Positions 1-6,480 are shown, numbered from the stretch's first letter. The stretch: 6,792 nt of DNA from Bacteroidota bacterium (GCA_021812745.1 JAKAMS010000137.1:1-6792); one strand, 5' to 3'. Made by a program: numbers and translations. The notes: generated by a model not told the origin, from the sequence alone.

Positions 1-635
1 ATACAGTTGCCCGCCCAAATTATACTGATGCAAGTTTGAGCCGCTTGATAATTTTTCCGACAGCGAGACCGCTGAAACCGGGGCAAGGATATATACAATT
101 GAATGAACTCTTTTTTCCATTCGCGGCAATCGGCATAGGAAATTTTTTAACTCTCGGAGGTGGAATTTCAATTCTTCCTACAATTCAGAGACAGATAGTT
201 TATTTATCCCCTAAGATCACACCGCTGCATTCTGAAAATCTTGATCTTGCAGCCGGAGTATTTTATATGACAACAACTGACTTCAAAGATATTGGATTCC
301 AAAACGGAGTTGGAATAGCTTACACAATGACTACACTTGGCGATAAAGATAAAAATATCTCTGTTGGTTTAGGATGGGGCTTCTCAGGTAAATATTTTTC
401 AAAGAAGCCGATAATAATTTTGGGCGGCGATATTAAAATTGGCAGAAATCTTAAATTGATAGCGGAAACTTGGACACCGTTGGGTACAAATTTTATTTTA
501 GGAATGGTCGGTTTTAGAGTTATCGGCAAGCATATTACAGGCGACGTAGCTGCAGTTAGACCTTTCGGAAAAGATTTGTCCGGCGGTTCTTTTCTTCCCT
601 GGTTCAGTCTAACTTATAATTTCGGATACGAATAA
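1..635 (+). CDS. Beta-rich putative outer-membrane protein, 5' end missing
   Basis: The reading frame is open to the left edge (first whole codon at position 3) and stops at TAA 633-635, so the gene begins outside the window. The TTG at 36 could serve as a start but lies inside continuous coding sequence and has no ribosome site, so I treat it as internal. About 210 residues are visible. Near the left edge is a stretch reading IIFPTARPLKPGQGYIQ, followed by many short segments of alternating hydrophobic and polar residues rich in Gly, Tyr and Phe (for example VGLGWGFSG and FSLTYNFGYE at the end). This pattern suggests antiparallel beta strands of an outer-membrane barrel. Proteins with a similar 'PTA..LK.G.GY' opening are common as unnamed outer-membrane-type proteins in Bacteroidota and Ignavibacteria, as far as I recall. 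No enzymatic motif is visible and the substrate is unknown. The location is inferred, because the signal peptide would lie outside the window. Confidence 0.75.
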   Translation, partial: TVARPNYTDASLSRLIIFPTARPLKPGQGYIQLNELFFPFAAIGIGNFLTLGGGISILPTIQRQIVYLSPKITPLHSENLDLAAGVFYMTTTDFKDIGFQNGVGIAYTMTTLGDKDKNISVGLGWGFSGKYFSKKPIIILGGDIKIGRNLKLIAETWTPLGTNFILGMVGFRVIGKHITGDVAAVRPFGKDLSGGSFLPWFSLTYNFGYE

Positions 636-833
636 TAATTTTTCCCGAATTCGTTTACGAAGAGGATGAATTTGGTCGTGAAGTTGATTGTTGTATTAGC
701 TATATTTTAAACAGTTAATATGGTTGGTTTTGCAATCATGCTGGCAATTCAATACACATCAAAAAATCACTCCCGTTTTTATTCTTACCTTTTGTACAAC
801 TCTAACAATACATAAATTAATGCGGAGCTAAAA

Positions 834-1244
834 ATGAGAACAAGATATTTTTTATTCGTTTCATTTTTGTTTTGCTTGAATCTTGCGGCTCAACAGCCGA
901 GTGTAGATTATTCAGATCCGAAAGAAGTTGCACAAAAATTTCTTGAACTTTATTTCAAAGGCGATTGGTTTGGCGCTTGTAAACTTTGCGCATGCGAAGG
1001 CAGTGAAGACCAGATATCTTTCATGATAAGAAAAATGGATGAACAGGATAACGTAACAGATGATTCGAAATGTACTTTTGCATTGGACAAATTTGAACTT
1101 GATAAAGACAATCTCTCCGGAAAATATTTTTATACTAAAACTTGTCCCGGCGATGAGAAGCCCCACAAAAACCGCATCACCATGAAAAAAATCGGAGAAA
1201 GATGGTTAGTTGAATATATTTATAAACGAGATAAATTTTTATAA
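834..1244 (+). CDS. Small exported protein with a CxxCxC cysteine cluster, function unknown
   Basis: A 136-residue protein. ATG 834 is preceded by GGAG at 824-827, a good ribosome site. Residues 1-20 form a clear signal peptide: basic MRTR, a hydrophobic core, then LNLAAQQ with likely cleavage by signal peptidase I around residue 19-21. Cys14 lies in the hydrophobic core and lacks a good lipobox, so I do not call it a lipoprotein. The mature part begins with a helix-like segment (DPKEVAQKFLELYFKGDW, about 28-45), then Cys49, Cys52 and Cys54, with further cysteines at 80 and 104. The end, KKIGERWLVEYIYKRD, looks like the last strands of an NTF2-like fold of the kind in DUF4878-type lipoproteins ('helix, ... 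G..W.V'). That fold assignment is a guess from pattern. The cysteines could form disulfides or bind a metal in the periplasm. It stands alone between non-coding gaps of about 200 and 95 bases. Confidence 0.8.
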   Translation: MRTRYFLFVSFLFCLNLAAQQPSVDYSDPKEVAQKFLELYFKGDWFGACKLCACEGSEDQISFMIRKMDEQDNVTDDSKCTFALDKFELDKDNLSGKYFYTKTCPGDEKPHKNRITMKKIGERWLVEYIYKRDKFL

Positions 1245-1339
1245 ATTGAATACTATATGAAGCAAAGATCAGTTTTCATTTCTCGCGGATATTTTTTTAA
1301 TTTAATAAACAGTTCCGACAAGTTTTCGAAGGGAAAGAA

Positions 1340-1720
1340 GTGAAAAAAAGCAGACACCAAAAGGTATTTCGTTACGAAAATAAAAATGAACCATTGCTTC
1401 CACGCCGCCTTTTCATCCGGCGGGCAATTAACCATTTGCTGCTAGGCATTCTTACAATTTTCGTTTCATTGATGATTGGCATTCTTGGTTACCGCTTTAT
1501 TGAAGGTATGAACTGGGTAGATTCGCTTCTAAATGCTTCGATGATTCTTGGCGGTATGGGACCGGTTGGAGAAATGCACCGAGATGCCGGAAAATTTTTC
1601 GCTTCAATGTATGCACTTTTTTCCGGAATAATTTTTTTGGTTACCGTAGGAATTATTATTGCTCCTGCCGTACATCGTTTTTTACACCGATTACATGTGG
1701 AAGAAGAAGAGAGCAAATAA
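1340..1720 (+). CDS. Two-TM ion-channel-like membrane protein with a non-canonical filter loop
   Basis: A 126-residue protein. The start is GTG 1340: the frame is open only from 1301, there is no ATG or TTG between there and 1340, and GAAGGG at 1328-1333 is a fitting ribosome site. The layout matches the pore module of potassium channels: basic N-terminus (1-30), TM1 about 31-53, a short amphipathic pore-helix-like segment with Trp59 (57-69), a Gly-rich loop LGGMGPV (70-76), TM2 about 87-112, and a charged tail. The segment WVDSLLNASMI plus the loop aligns by eye with the KcsA pore helix and filter, with GMG where GYG is expected. The Thr, Val and Asp of TVGYGD are replaced by Leu, Gly and Pro. 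Potassium selectivity therefore cannot be assumed. It may be a non-selective channel, a subunit of one, or a protein that kept only the fold. It would sit in the inner membrane as an oligomer if channel-like. Confidence 0.8.
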   Translation: MKKSRHQKVFRYENKNEPLLPRRLFIRRAINHLLLGILTIFVSLMIGILGYRFIEGMNWVDSLLNASMILGGMGPVGEMHRDAGKFFASMYALFSGIIFLVTVGIIIAPAVHRFLHRLHVEEEESK

Positions 1721-1738
1721 ATTTTGCTTTCCTCTTCT
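1702..1738 (+). terminator. Long stem-loop spanning the stop codon of the channel-like gene
   Basis: Arms 1702-1717 and 1723-1738 pair over 16 positions with one mismatch (1708/1732) and one G-U (1711/1729). The 5-base loop (1718-1722) contains the TAA stop codon. Folding would therefore involve the last coding bases. No run of T follows directly; the next bases are GAAAAG. It may be a terminator that lacks a standard tail, an mRNA 3'-end stabiliser, or part of a two-hairpin unit with the stem-loop at 1741-1768. The pairing is seen directly; the role is inferred. Confidence 0.45.
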
Positions 1739-1740
1739 GA

Positions 1741-1768
1741 AAAGAAAAATCTCCTCAAATTTTTCTTT
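1741..1768 (+). terminator. Perfect 10-bp A/T-rich stem-loop just after the first one
   Basis: The arm AAAGAAAAAT (1741-1750) is perfectly complementary to ATTTTTCTTT (1759-1768), with an 8-base loop. It begins two bases after the stem-loop at 1702-1738. The 3' arm is T-rich, so in the plus direction the pair might act together as a termination region between the channel-like gene and the lipoprotein gene at 1953. The stem has only one G-C pair, so it is weak alone, and such A/T inverted repeats arise easily by chance in AT-rich gaps. Confidence 0.3.
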
Positions 1769-1952
1769 ACAAACTTTTCTATCAAGCAAATTTCCCGTTA
1801 TAAATACTGTCTGCGTATATAGTGAAGAAATAAATTTTCTTTTCTTATTTTGCAGTCAATAAGTTTGCGGAATTTATTTTAATTAGTTTTTCTCAGTTTA
1901 TACGATTGGCAAAAATTAGACATTACCGAGACAAAAAGAGGATTAAGCAATA

Positions 1953-2453
1953 ATGGAATTTGCTAAAATATTCTTAACTGTTTTTTTTACTTCTTCTTTA
2001 TTCTTTTTGAATGGATGCGGAAAAAAGAATTCGAACGAACCGGTAGAAATGACAATCAACCTTTACATGGTTGCGCCAGTAAGTTCTGAACTTATGGGCA
2101 AATCTATTGATTGTAATGAAATTCTTGTTCCGGTCTCTAAAACAATTCTAATTGAGAAAAACGAAGTAGAGTCCGCACTTACAGAATTATTCGCGGCAAA
2201 AAATACAGATGAATTGAAAAACTATATCAAAGGTCCCGGCTTAATTCTATATCAGGCAACCGTATCGAATGGAATTGCGGAGGTATATATCAAAGGTGAT
2301 TTTGCAATAACCAAATTATGCGATATCTCCCGCATAAGAGGACAACTTTATGAAACGGCAAAACAATTCCCGGATGTAAAAGAAGTGAAAATTTTTATCA
2401 ACGCGCAATCTCTGGAATCCTATCTTTCAACTTCGAAACAAGGTTTAAATTAA
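1953..2453 (+). CDS. GerMN-domain lipoprotein
   Basis: A 166-residue protein. ATG 1953 is preceded by AGAGGA at 1937-1942, a good ribosome site. Residues 1-21 are a lipoprotein signal: a single Lys, a hydrophobic core, then the lipobox LNGC with Cys22 as the lipidated residue. The mature protein, after a short polar linker (23-33), matches the GerMN ('germane') domain pattern: a first strand INLYMVAP (35-42), the DCNEILVPVSKTI segment (53-65), a helix with VESALTELFAAK (72-83), NGIAEVYI (106-113), and the final FPDVKEVKIFIN (139-150). GerMN domains occur in spore germination protein GerM but also widely in lipoproteins of non-sporulating bacteria, where they are thought to bind other envelope components; the partner here is unknown. 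Cys54 and Cys123 could form a disulfide. Its stop codon overlaps the next start, so it is probably translated together with the transporter gene. Confidence 0.85.
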   Translation: MEFAKIFLTVFFTSSLFFLNGCGKKNSNEPVEMTINLYMVAPVSSELMGKSIDCNEILVPVSKTILIEKNEVESALTELFAAKNTDELKNYIKGPGLILYQATVSNGIAEVYIKGDFAITKLCDISRIRGQLYETAKQFPDVKEVKIFINAQSLESYLSTSKQGLN

Positions 2454-2776
2454 TGGCTTGGATTTATATACTAATCGCGTCCGTATTTGAGATATCATGG
2501 GCAGTAGGATTAAAATATTCGGATGGCTTTACGCATTTGAAAGCTTCTGTTTTTACGGTTATTACAATGATTTTAAGTTATGTTTTTCTTTCACTTGGAG
2601 CTAAAAATATTCCCATAGGAACGGCTTATGCAGTTTGGACAGGTATTGGTGCCGTGGGAACAGCAGTTTACGGAATACTTTTCTTTGATGAACCCCGTGA
2701 TTTATTGCGCATAGCTTTTATTTTTTTAATCGTAATTGGAATTATAGGATTACGCCTTACTTACAAAACCAGTTAA
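2453..2776 (+). CDS. sugE: SMR-family exporter, Gdx/SugE (guanidinium exporter) type
   Basis: A 107-residue protein with four membrane segments (about 3-20, 30-50, 56-76, 84-103), the normal length for small multidrug resistance transporters. It has the residues that mark the Gdx/SugE branch: the essential Glu13 in TM1 with Trp16, then GLKY (19-22); Ser42 in TM2; and GTAYAVWTGIGAVG (56-69) in TM3 with Tyr59 and Trp62. In characterised Gdx proteins these residues line the guanidinium site, and the protein works as a dual-topology homodimer exchanging guanidinium for protons across the inner membrane. Substrate is inferred by this match; some relatives export other small cations or quaternary ammonium compounds. 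ATG 2453 overlaps the previous stop (TAATG) with AAGG about nine bases upstream, which suggests translational coupling. I see no guanidine riboswitch; the gene sits within a transcription unit. Confidence 0.93.
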   Translation: MAWIYILIASVFEISWAVGLKYSDGFTHLKASVFTVITMILSYVFLSLGAKNIPIGTAYAVWTGIGAVGTAVYGILFFDEPRDLLRIAFIFLIVIGIIGLRLTYKTS

Positions 2777-2777
2777 T

Positions 2778-3311
2778 ATGAAAAAACTTACACACGACGA
2801 GATATCACAAAGCCGCAGCACACTCGAGAATATTCACACAGTTAAAAAACTTCCGGTGTATGTTATACTTGATAGCATCCGCAGCAGTTATAATGTTGGC
2901 TCAATATTCCGTACATCAGACGGCGCGATGATTGAAAAACTTTTTTTATGCGGTTACACGCCGCATCCTCCAAAGAAAGAAGTTTTGAAAACTGCACTCG
3001 GTTCACAGGATAGTGTTATTTGGGAATACAAAAAAGATGCAAAAGAAGTTATACTAAGTTTGAAAGCACTTGGAATAAAGATATGCGCGCTTGAACTTAC
3101 AGAATCAAGTATTCCTCATTACAATTTGAATAAAGATACCTTTCCTATGGCTCTTGTAATTGGCAATGAAATTACCGGTGTTTCTCAAGAACTTTTAGAT
3201 TTGTGTGATCTTTCAATCGAAATTCCACAATTCGGAATAAAACAATCTTTAAATGTTGCGGTTGCTTATGGTATAGCCGCTTTCGAACTAAGACGCGTCT
3301 TTGATACTTAG
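2778..3311 (+). CDS. SpoU/TrmH-family RNA 2'-O-methyltransferase
   Basis: A 177-residue protein starting one base after the exporter's stop. It carries all three SPOUT (SpoU) motifs. Motif 1 is RSSYNVGSIFRTSDGA (35-50), with the Asn39 and Arg45 of the family. Motif 2 is ALVIGNEITGVSQELL (125-140). Motif 3 is IEIPQFGIKQSLNVAVAYG (147-165), with the SLNV that forms the knotted S-adenosylmethionine site. These enzymes methylate the ribose 2'-OH of a tRNA or rRNA nucleotide as dimers in the cytoplasm. The protein is short: an approximately 25-residue lead followed by the catalytic domain, without the N-terminal substrate-binding domain seen in RlmB. The particular RNA target cannot be told from sequence. 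Its neighbours (a lipoprotein and an exporter) do not bear on RNA modification, so the grouping looks like ordinary operon packing. Confidence 0.93.
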   Translation: MKKLTHDEISQSRSTLENIHTVKKLPVYVILDSIRSSYNVGSIFRTSDGAMIEKLFLCGYTPHPPKKEVLKTALGSQDSVIWEYKKDAKEVILSLKALGIKICALELTESSIPHYNLNKDTFPMALVIGNEITGVSQELLDLCDLSIEIPQFGIKQSLNVAVAYGIAAFELRRVFDT

Positions 3312-3314
3312 TTT
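3285..3314 (+). terminator. Weak stem-loop at the convergent gene ends
   Basis: AACTAAG (3286-3292) pairs with CTTAGTT (3307-3313), extended by one G-U pair (3285/3314). The 14-base loop contains the palindrome ACGCGT. The TAG stop of the methyltransferase gene lies in the 3' arm, and TTATTATTTCT follows, which is T-rich but not a clean T run. It could end transcription of the methyltransferase unit before the minus-strand gene that ends at 3322. The large loop and short stem make this uncertain. Confidence 0.3.
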
Positions 3315-3321
3315 ATTATTT

Positions 3322-3981
3322 CTATCCGGCGTATGTAAAGTAGCTCTCTCCGTTCTCTTTCTGATGTATCAAAAGCAGATTTGCACGAACAAGTTTTATC
3401 AACGTACGCGAAGCACGTCTATCGGAAATATTTGCAACTTTGCTTAACTCTTTCACTGTTACAGTTTCTTGTTTATCGAGAAGATTAAAAACTATTTTTT
3501 CTTTATCACCGACAATGTATTTCTCCAAAGTCTTACCCGCAGATTGACTCTGCAAAAGTTTTATCATTTCTTTACCGGCAAGAACACTTTTGTCATTAAC
3601 ACGCACATATACCAGAGCATCGTTCAGGCTGAGATCTTTTATATAATCCTGTATCCGGTGAGGTTTTTTTTTCGATTCAGTAACTTCGGCTATCAGTAGA
3701 TCTTTGTTGTCTATCTCAACAATATCAATATTAATTTCAACAGGGGGTTCGCAAAATTTTCCGGCTGTCTCTTTCACAAGATCGAGATCGCTCTTCTCGC
3801 TTTCAATTCCATAAATAGATTTATCATCATCAACACCAAATAGAATAAATCCTCCGCGCGTGTTTGCGAATGCAATCATCTCCTTGGCGATTTTTTCGTG
3901 AGAGGAGAAACGCTGCTTAAATTCAACATTTAGCCCTTCTCCCTTTTCAATTAATTCCAGAACTCTTTTGCGAGTTATCAT
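3322..3981 (-). CDS. AlbA_2 (Schlafen-type) domain protein with C-terminal winged helix, putative regulator
   Basis: A 219-residue protein. Residues about 10-140 match the AlbA_2/divergent AAA-4 (Schlafen-like) domain: GEGLNVEFKQ (14-23), MIAFANTRGGFILFGVDDD (35-53) with the typical N-x-x-GG and FGV.D signature, and YVRVNDKSVLA (125-135) standing for the usual Y-x-R-x-G...A end motif. Residues about 158-215 look like a winged helix-turn-helix: KELSKVANISDRRASRTLIK (177-196) is the two-helix unit, followed by LVRANLLLIHQKENGESYF as the wing. Proteins of this make-up are usually listed as predicted transcriptional regulators or ATP-binding proteins (COG2865-like), although nucleotide binding is not well established. 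The start follows the stop of the large lipoprotein gene by 24 bases, in the same frame. No purine-rich ribosome site is visible before it, so it may depend on translation of that gene. It is convergent with the methyltransferase gene, 10 bases away. Confidence 0.85.
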   Translation of the reverse strand: MITRKRVLELIEKGEGLNVEFKQRFSSHEKIAKEMIAFANTRGGFILFGVDDDKSIYGIESEKSDLDLVKETAGKFCEPPVEINIDIVEIDNKDLLIAEVTESKKKPHRIQDYIKDLSLNDALVYVRVNDKSVLAGKEMIKLLQSQSAGKTLEKYIVGDKEKIVFNLLDKQETVTVKELSKVANISDRRASRTLIKLVRANLLLIHQKENGESYFTYAG

Positions 3982-4005
3982 TGCATTTGATGTGTATGAA
4001 CAATA

Positions 4006-6480
4006 CTATTTTTCAACACGTTTTAGTTTGGTTGTATCTTCCTTTGCTTTAAGACTATCTTGAGAGAGAACTTTTGGAGAATCTTGCTTTTGAGCAGACT
4101 CTTTTAAGAGAATTTGTTTTACAATTTTATCGTCTTTGTTTGCCACTTGTTTCGGTTGTTGATTAATAACGGTTTTATTCAGATCGGCGGATTTGGCTTC
4201 TTTCTCTTTTTGTTTTGCTTCCAGTTCTTTTTGCTTGTTCTCTTCTTCTTTTTTCATCCGCTCTTTTTCATTATTATACTCTGTAACTTTAGCCAGAACG
4301 GTTCCTGAAAGCGGTGACTTTGCGAATTCTTTAATTAACATTCCATAAGCAGCAGCAGCCGAATCATACATTTTCAAATCCTTTTCATATATCAATCCTA
4401 TGTAATAAATCGCTTTGGGAGCTAATGGTGATTTCGGAAAATTTTTATAAACTGTTCGGAATGAATCTATCGCCTCTACATATTTTTTACCGTAATATAT
4501 TTGTTCCGCTTGATCATAATATTTTTCGGCAGGGTCATCTACTTTTTTAGCTATGACAGTATTTTCTTCTTTCTTAACCAATCCTAATTTTTGTGCCGCA
4601 GCGTTTCTTAACGGATCCTTTTCGAAATTATCATAGATGTATTTAAAAATACTATCCGCTTTTACAGAATCATTATGCGTTTCATAGTAAGTTCCCAATG
4701 CGTACATAGTTTGAACTTTGACAGGCTTATCAGGATAGTCGTTCAGGATTTTTTTAAAATAGAAATAAGCTGAATCAGATCTATCAAGTTCAGAATAAAA
4801 AAGACTGGCAAGACCATACAAACTTTTTGAAAGTATAGTTCTAAGCGAATCTGCAGTGAGTTTTACATTTTCCGGCTTTTTATATCTTCCTAGGGCGATT
4901 AACTGAGACGGAGTTGGAACAATTCCTTTTTTGGGGTTTCTAAAAAAAGCTATCTGTTGTTGGTTATATTGTTGCTGCAGAAAAGCAATATCAAATTTTT
5001 GTTGATTGATAACATTGGGATCCGAATTCTGAGTATCTCCCATTTTTTTTGCTTCGTCCATATATTGTCTGTATGCAATTTCATAATCAACAGAATCCTT
5101 CACAAACAAATCCGGAGTTTTTTTATACTCAATTTTCTTTTCTAAATCCCTTTCTTCTTCCTTAAAGGCAAAGTACTTATTCAAATTAGCCGCTTGAATT
5201 CTCGCTTCATCCTTGTCTTCTCTTGGTGCCATGGATATCGCTGCTCTACTGTAATAAACATATGCACTATCATATAGCCCTAATTTCTTTCTATAAATGT
5301 CGCCAAGTTTTTCTTCCGCAATTCCTGAAGTTGGAAATTGTCTATACGTTGTGTCAACATCGCGAAAAATATCTATCGCCGGATTGATGCGGTCTTTTTC
5401 TATATCTATTTGCCCTACTTCAATTAATACCTGATCCAGATAGTTTTTGAATTTTCCAAGATACCGCAGATCGTTAAAAGCCGTTTCGCTTTCATCCATT
5501 CTTTTAAGTGATTTCAAAAGCTTTGCGGATTCAAACCGGCTCTTAAAATCAACATCAACAGTCGGAGAATATTTTGCAACCGAAGAGAAAGATTGAAAAG
5601 CATTTTCAGTATCATTTAACAGTAAATATATTTTACCCATCTGATAGGCAACAAGGGCGCTAATTTCATCATCTTTAGATTTGCTTAGATAGTCTTTGCA
5701 TTCTTCAATTGCGGCGTTATGTTCTTCACGAAAGATCAAAAAAGATATTTTTGTTATTGAGGCATCATTGAATAGTGCATCGTTTTTTTCATTAAACGAT
5801 TCTGTTTTAACTTCGTCAATCAGTTTCAATCCTTCATCAAAATCATGTAATTGAAGATCGGTTTTAGCAAGCCATAATTTATTTTCAGAAGAGTATTTAG
5901 TTTTTCCAAGACCGGCAAGCTCAGTAAATTTTCTTTGCGCGCGTGCGTATTCCTGCTGATAGTAAAGCGCCTTTCCTGTAATAAAAAGTGCGTCCGCAAA
6001 GTAGGATGAATTCTTTTCGTATTGAAGAATCTTAGAACACTTCTCAACAACTTTTTTCAGATTATCGTTTAGTGTTCCGCTTAATTGCGGTGTGGCAGGT
6101 CTGTTACTAAATTGATTTGCATTCGGCTGATTAGCATATTGATTTGCATTCGGTTGATTAGCGTATTGATTTACGTTAGGTTGATTAGCAAATTGATTTG
6201 TTGATTGCGGGTTATTAACAGGAGTTGTTGGTTGAACACCATATTGTGATGTCTGCTGTCCTCCGTATTGTGAAGCGGCTTGCAGATCTTCTCTAAACGC
6301 AAAGATATCTTTCTTCTGTTTTATTATCTCTTCTTCAACTTGGTCGAAAAGAGTTTTGGCATTATAGTAAGTATTAAAATATGTGGTAAAGTCTGTCCAA
6401 ATGCCGCAGCCGGAAAGTCCAAGAAGAATTAAAAACAATGATGCCGATGCAAATAGTTTTTTTGCTTTCTCGAAAAACAT
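4006..6480 (-). CDS. Large TPR lipoprotein, SprE/PorW-like in layout
   Basis: An 824-residue protein. ATG at 6480 is preceded by AGAGAG. Residues 1-24 are a lipoprotein signal ending in lipobox LSGC, with Cys25 lipidated. After a segment containing TTYFNTYYNAKTLFDQ (32-47) comes a Gln/Asn-rich linker (about 67-135) holding a 9-residue repeat. TPR-like helical hairpins follow at about 140-430 (for example ADALFITGKALYYQQEYARA) and 545-730. The last pair (AEKYYDQAEQIYYGKKYVEA and AIYYIGLIYEKDLKMYDSAA) resembles the repeats of YbgF/CpoB. Then come a Lys/Glu-rich likely coiled coil (735-765) and a polar, basic tail. The N-terminal Tyr/Asn-rich motif after the lipid anchor plus long TPR arrays recalls the gliding/type IX secretion lipoproteins SprE and PorW. 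That relation is a resemblance I infer, not a demonstrated homology. It probably acts as a periplasm-facing scaffold. The gene lies 72 bases after the P-II gene and just before the AlbA_2 gene. Confidence 0.88.
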   Translation of the reverse strand: MFFEKAKKLFASASLFLILLGLSGCGIWTDFTTYFNTYYNAKTLFDQVEEEIIKQKKDIFAFREDLQAASQYGGQQTSQYGVQPTTPVNNPQSTNQFANQPNVNQYANQPNANQYANQPNANQFSNRPATPQLSGTLNDNLKKVVEKCSKILQYEKNSSYFADALFITGKALYYQQEYARAQRKFTELAGLGKTKYSSENKLWLAKTDLQLHDFDEGLKLIDEVKTESFNEKNDALFNDASITKISFLIFREEHNAAIEECKDYLSKSKDDEISALVAYQMGKIYLLLNDTENAFQSFSSVAKYSPTVDVDFKSRFESAKLLKSLKRMDESETAFNDLRYLGKFKNYLDQVLIEVGQIDIEKDRINPAIDIFRDVDTTYRQFPTSGIAEEKLGDIYRKKLGLYDSAYVYYSRAAISMAPREDKDEARIQAANLNKYFAFKEEERDLEKKIEYKKTPDLFVKDSVDYEIAYRQYMDEAKKMGDTQNSDPNVINQQKFDIAFLQQQYNQQQIAFFRNPKKGIVPTPSQLIALGRYKKPENVKLTADSLRTILSKSLYGLASLFYSELDRSDSAYFYFKKILNDYPDKPVKVQTMYALGTYYETHNDSVKADSIFKYIYDNFEKDPLRNAAAQKLGLVKKEENTVIAKKVDDPAEKYYDQAEQIYYGKKYVEAIDSFRTVYKNFPKSPLAPKAIYYIGLIYEKDLKMYDSAAAAYGMLIKEFAKSPLSGTVLAKVTEYNNEKERMKKEEENKQKELEAKQKEKEAKSADLNKTVINQQPKQVANKDDKIVKQILLKESAQKQDSPKVLSQDSLKAKEDTTKLKRVEK
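6085..6192 (-). repeat. 27-bp in-frame tandem repeat (three good copies, one degenerate)
   Basis: Copies occupy 6112-6138, 6139-6165 and 6166-6192. A fourth, diverged copy lies at 6085-6111. The first two listed differ at 2 of 27 bases, and the third differs from its neighbour at 5. On the minus strand each codes for the nonapeptide (F/Y)ANQPN(A/V)NQ, residues 97-123 of the large lipoprotein; the degenerate copy reads FSNRPATPQ (124-132). Just before it, residues 71-86 hold a rough 8-residue duplication (QYGGQQTS, QYGVQPTT). The unit length is a multiple of three, so copy changes keep the frame. Confidence 0.9.

Noticed and set aside
628..654. Inverted repeat ACGAAT / ATTCGT around the stop codon of the first gene
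   Set aside because: Only six base pairs with a 15-base loop and no T run; too weak to call a terminator.
666..710. A 14-codon hydrophobic reading frame (MNLVVKLIVVLAIF) in the gap after the first gene, with AGAGG before the ATG
   Set aside because: The purine stretch abuts the ATG with no spacing, the peptide is very short, and such frames are expected by chance in AT-rich gaps.
1489..1785. A minus-strand reading frame of 98 codons opposite the channel-like gene
   Set aside because: It overlaps a well-supported plus-strand gene, has no ribosome site or recognisable domain, and its composition looks like antisense of a coding region.
1864..1891. TTTG, 16 bases, then TAGTTTTT upstream of the GerMN gene, a near match to the Bacteroidota -33/-7 promoter
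   Set aside because: The last G of the -7 consensus is missing, spacing is short, and similar matches are frequent in this T-rich gap; the host's promoter type is not known.
2300..2452. A guanidine riboswitch controlling the exporter gene
   Set aside because: The exporter start overlaps the preceding gene's stop, so the upstream sequence is coding; I see no riboswitch motif there.
3290..3301. 12-bp palindrome AAGACGCGTCTT near the end of the methyltransferase gene as an operator or restriction-linked site
   Set aside because: It lies inside coding sequence, is a single copy, and has no related site elsewhere in the window.
5826..6050. A 74-codon frame on the minus strand in another phase within the large lipoprotein gene
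   Set aside because: It is fully inside a strong coding region with signal peptide and TPR repeats and shows no feature of its own.
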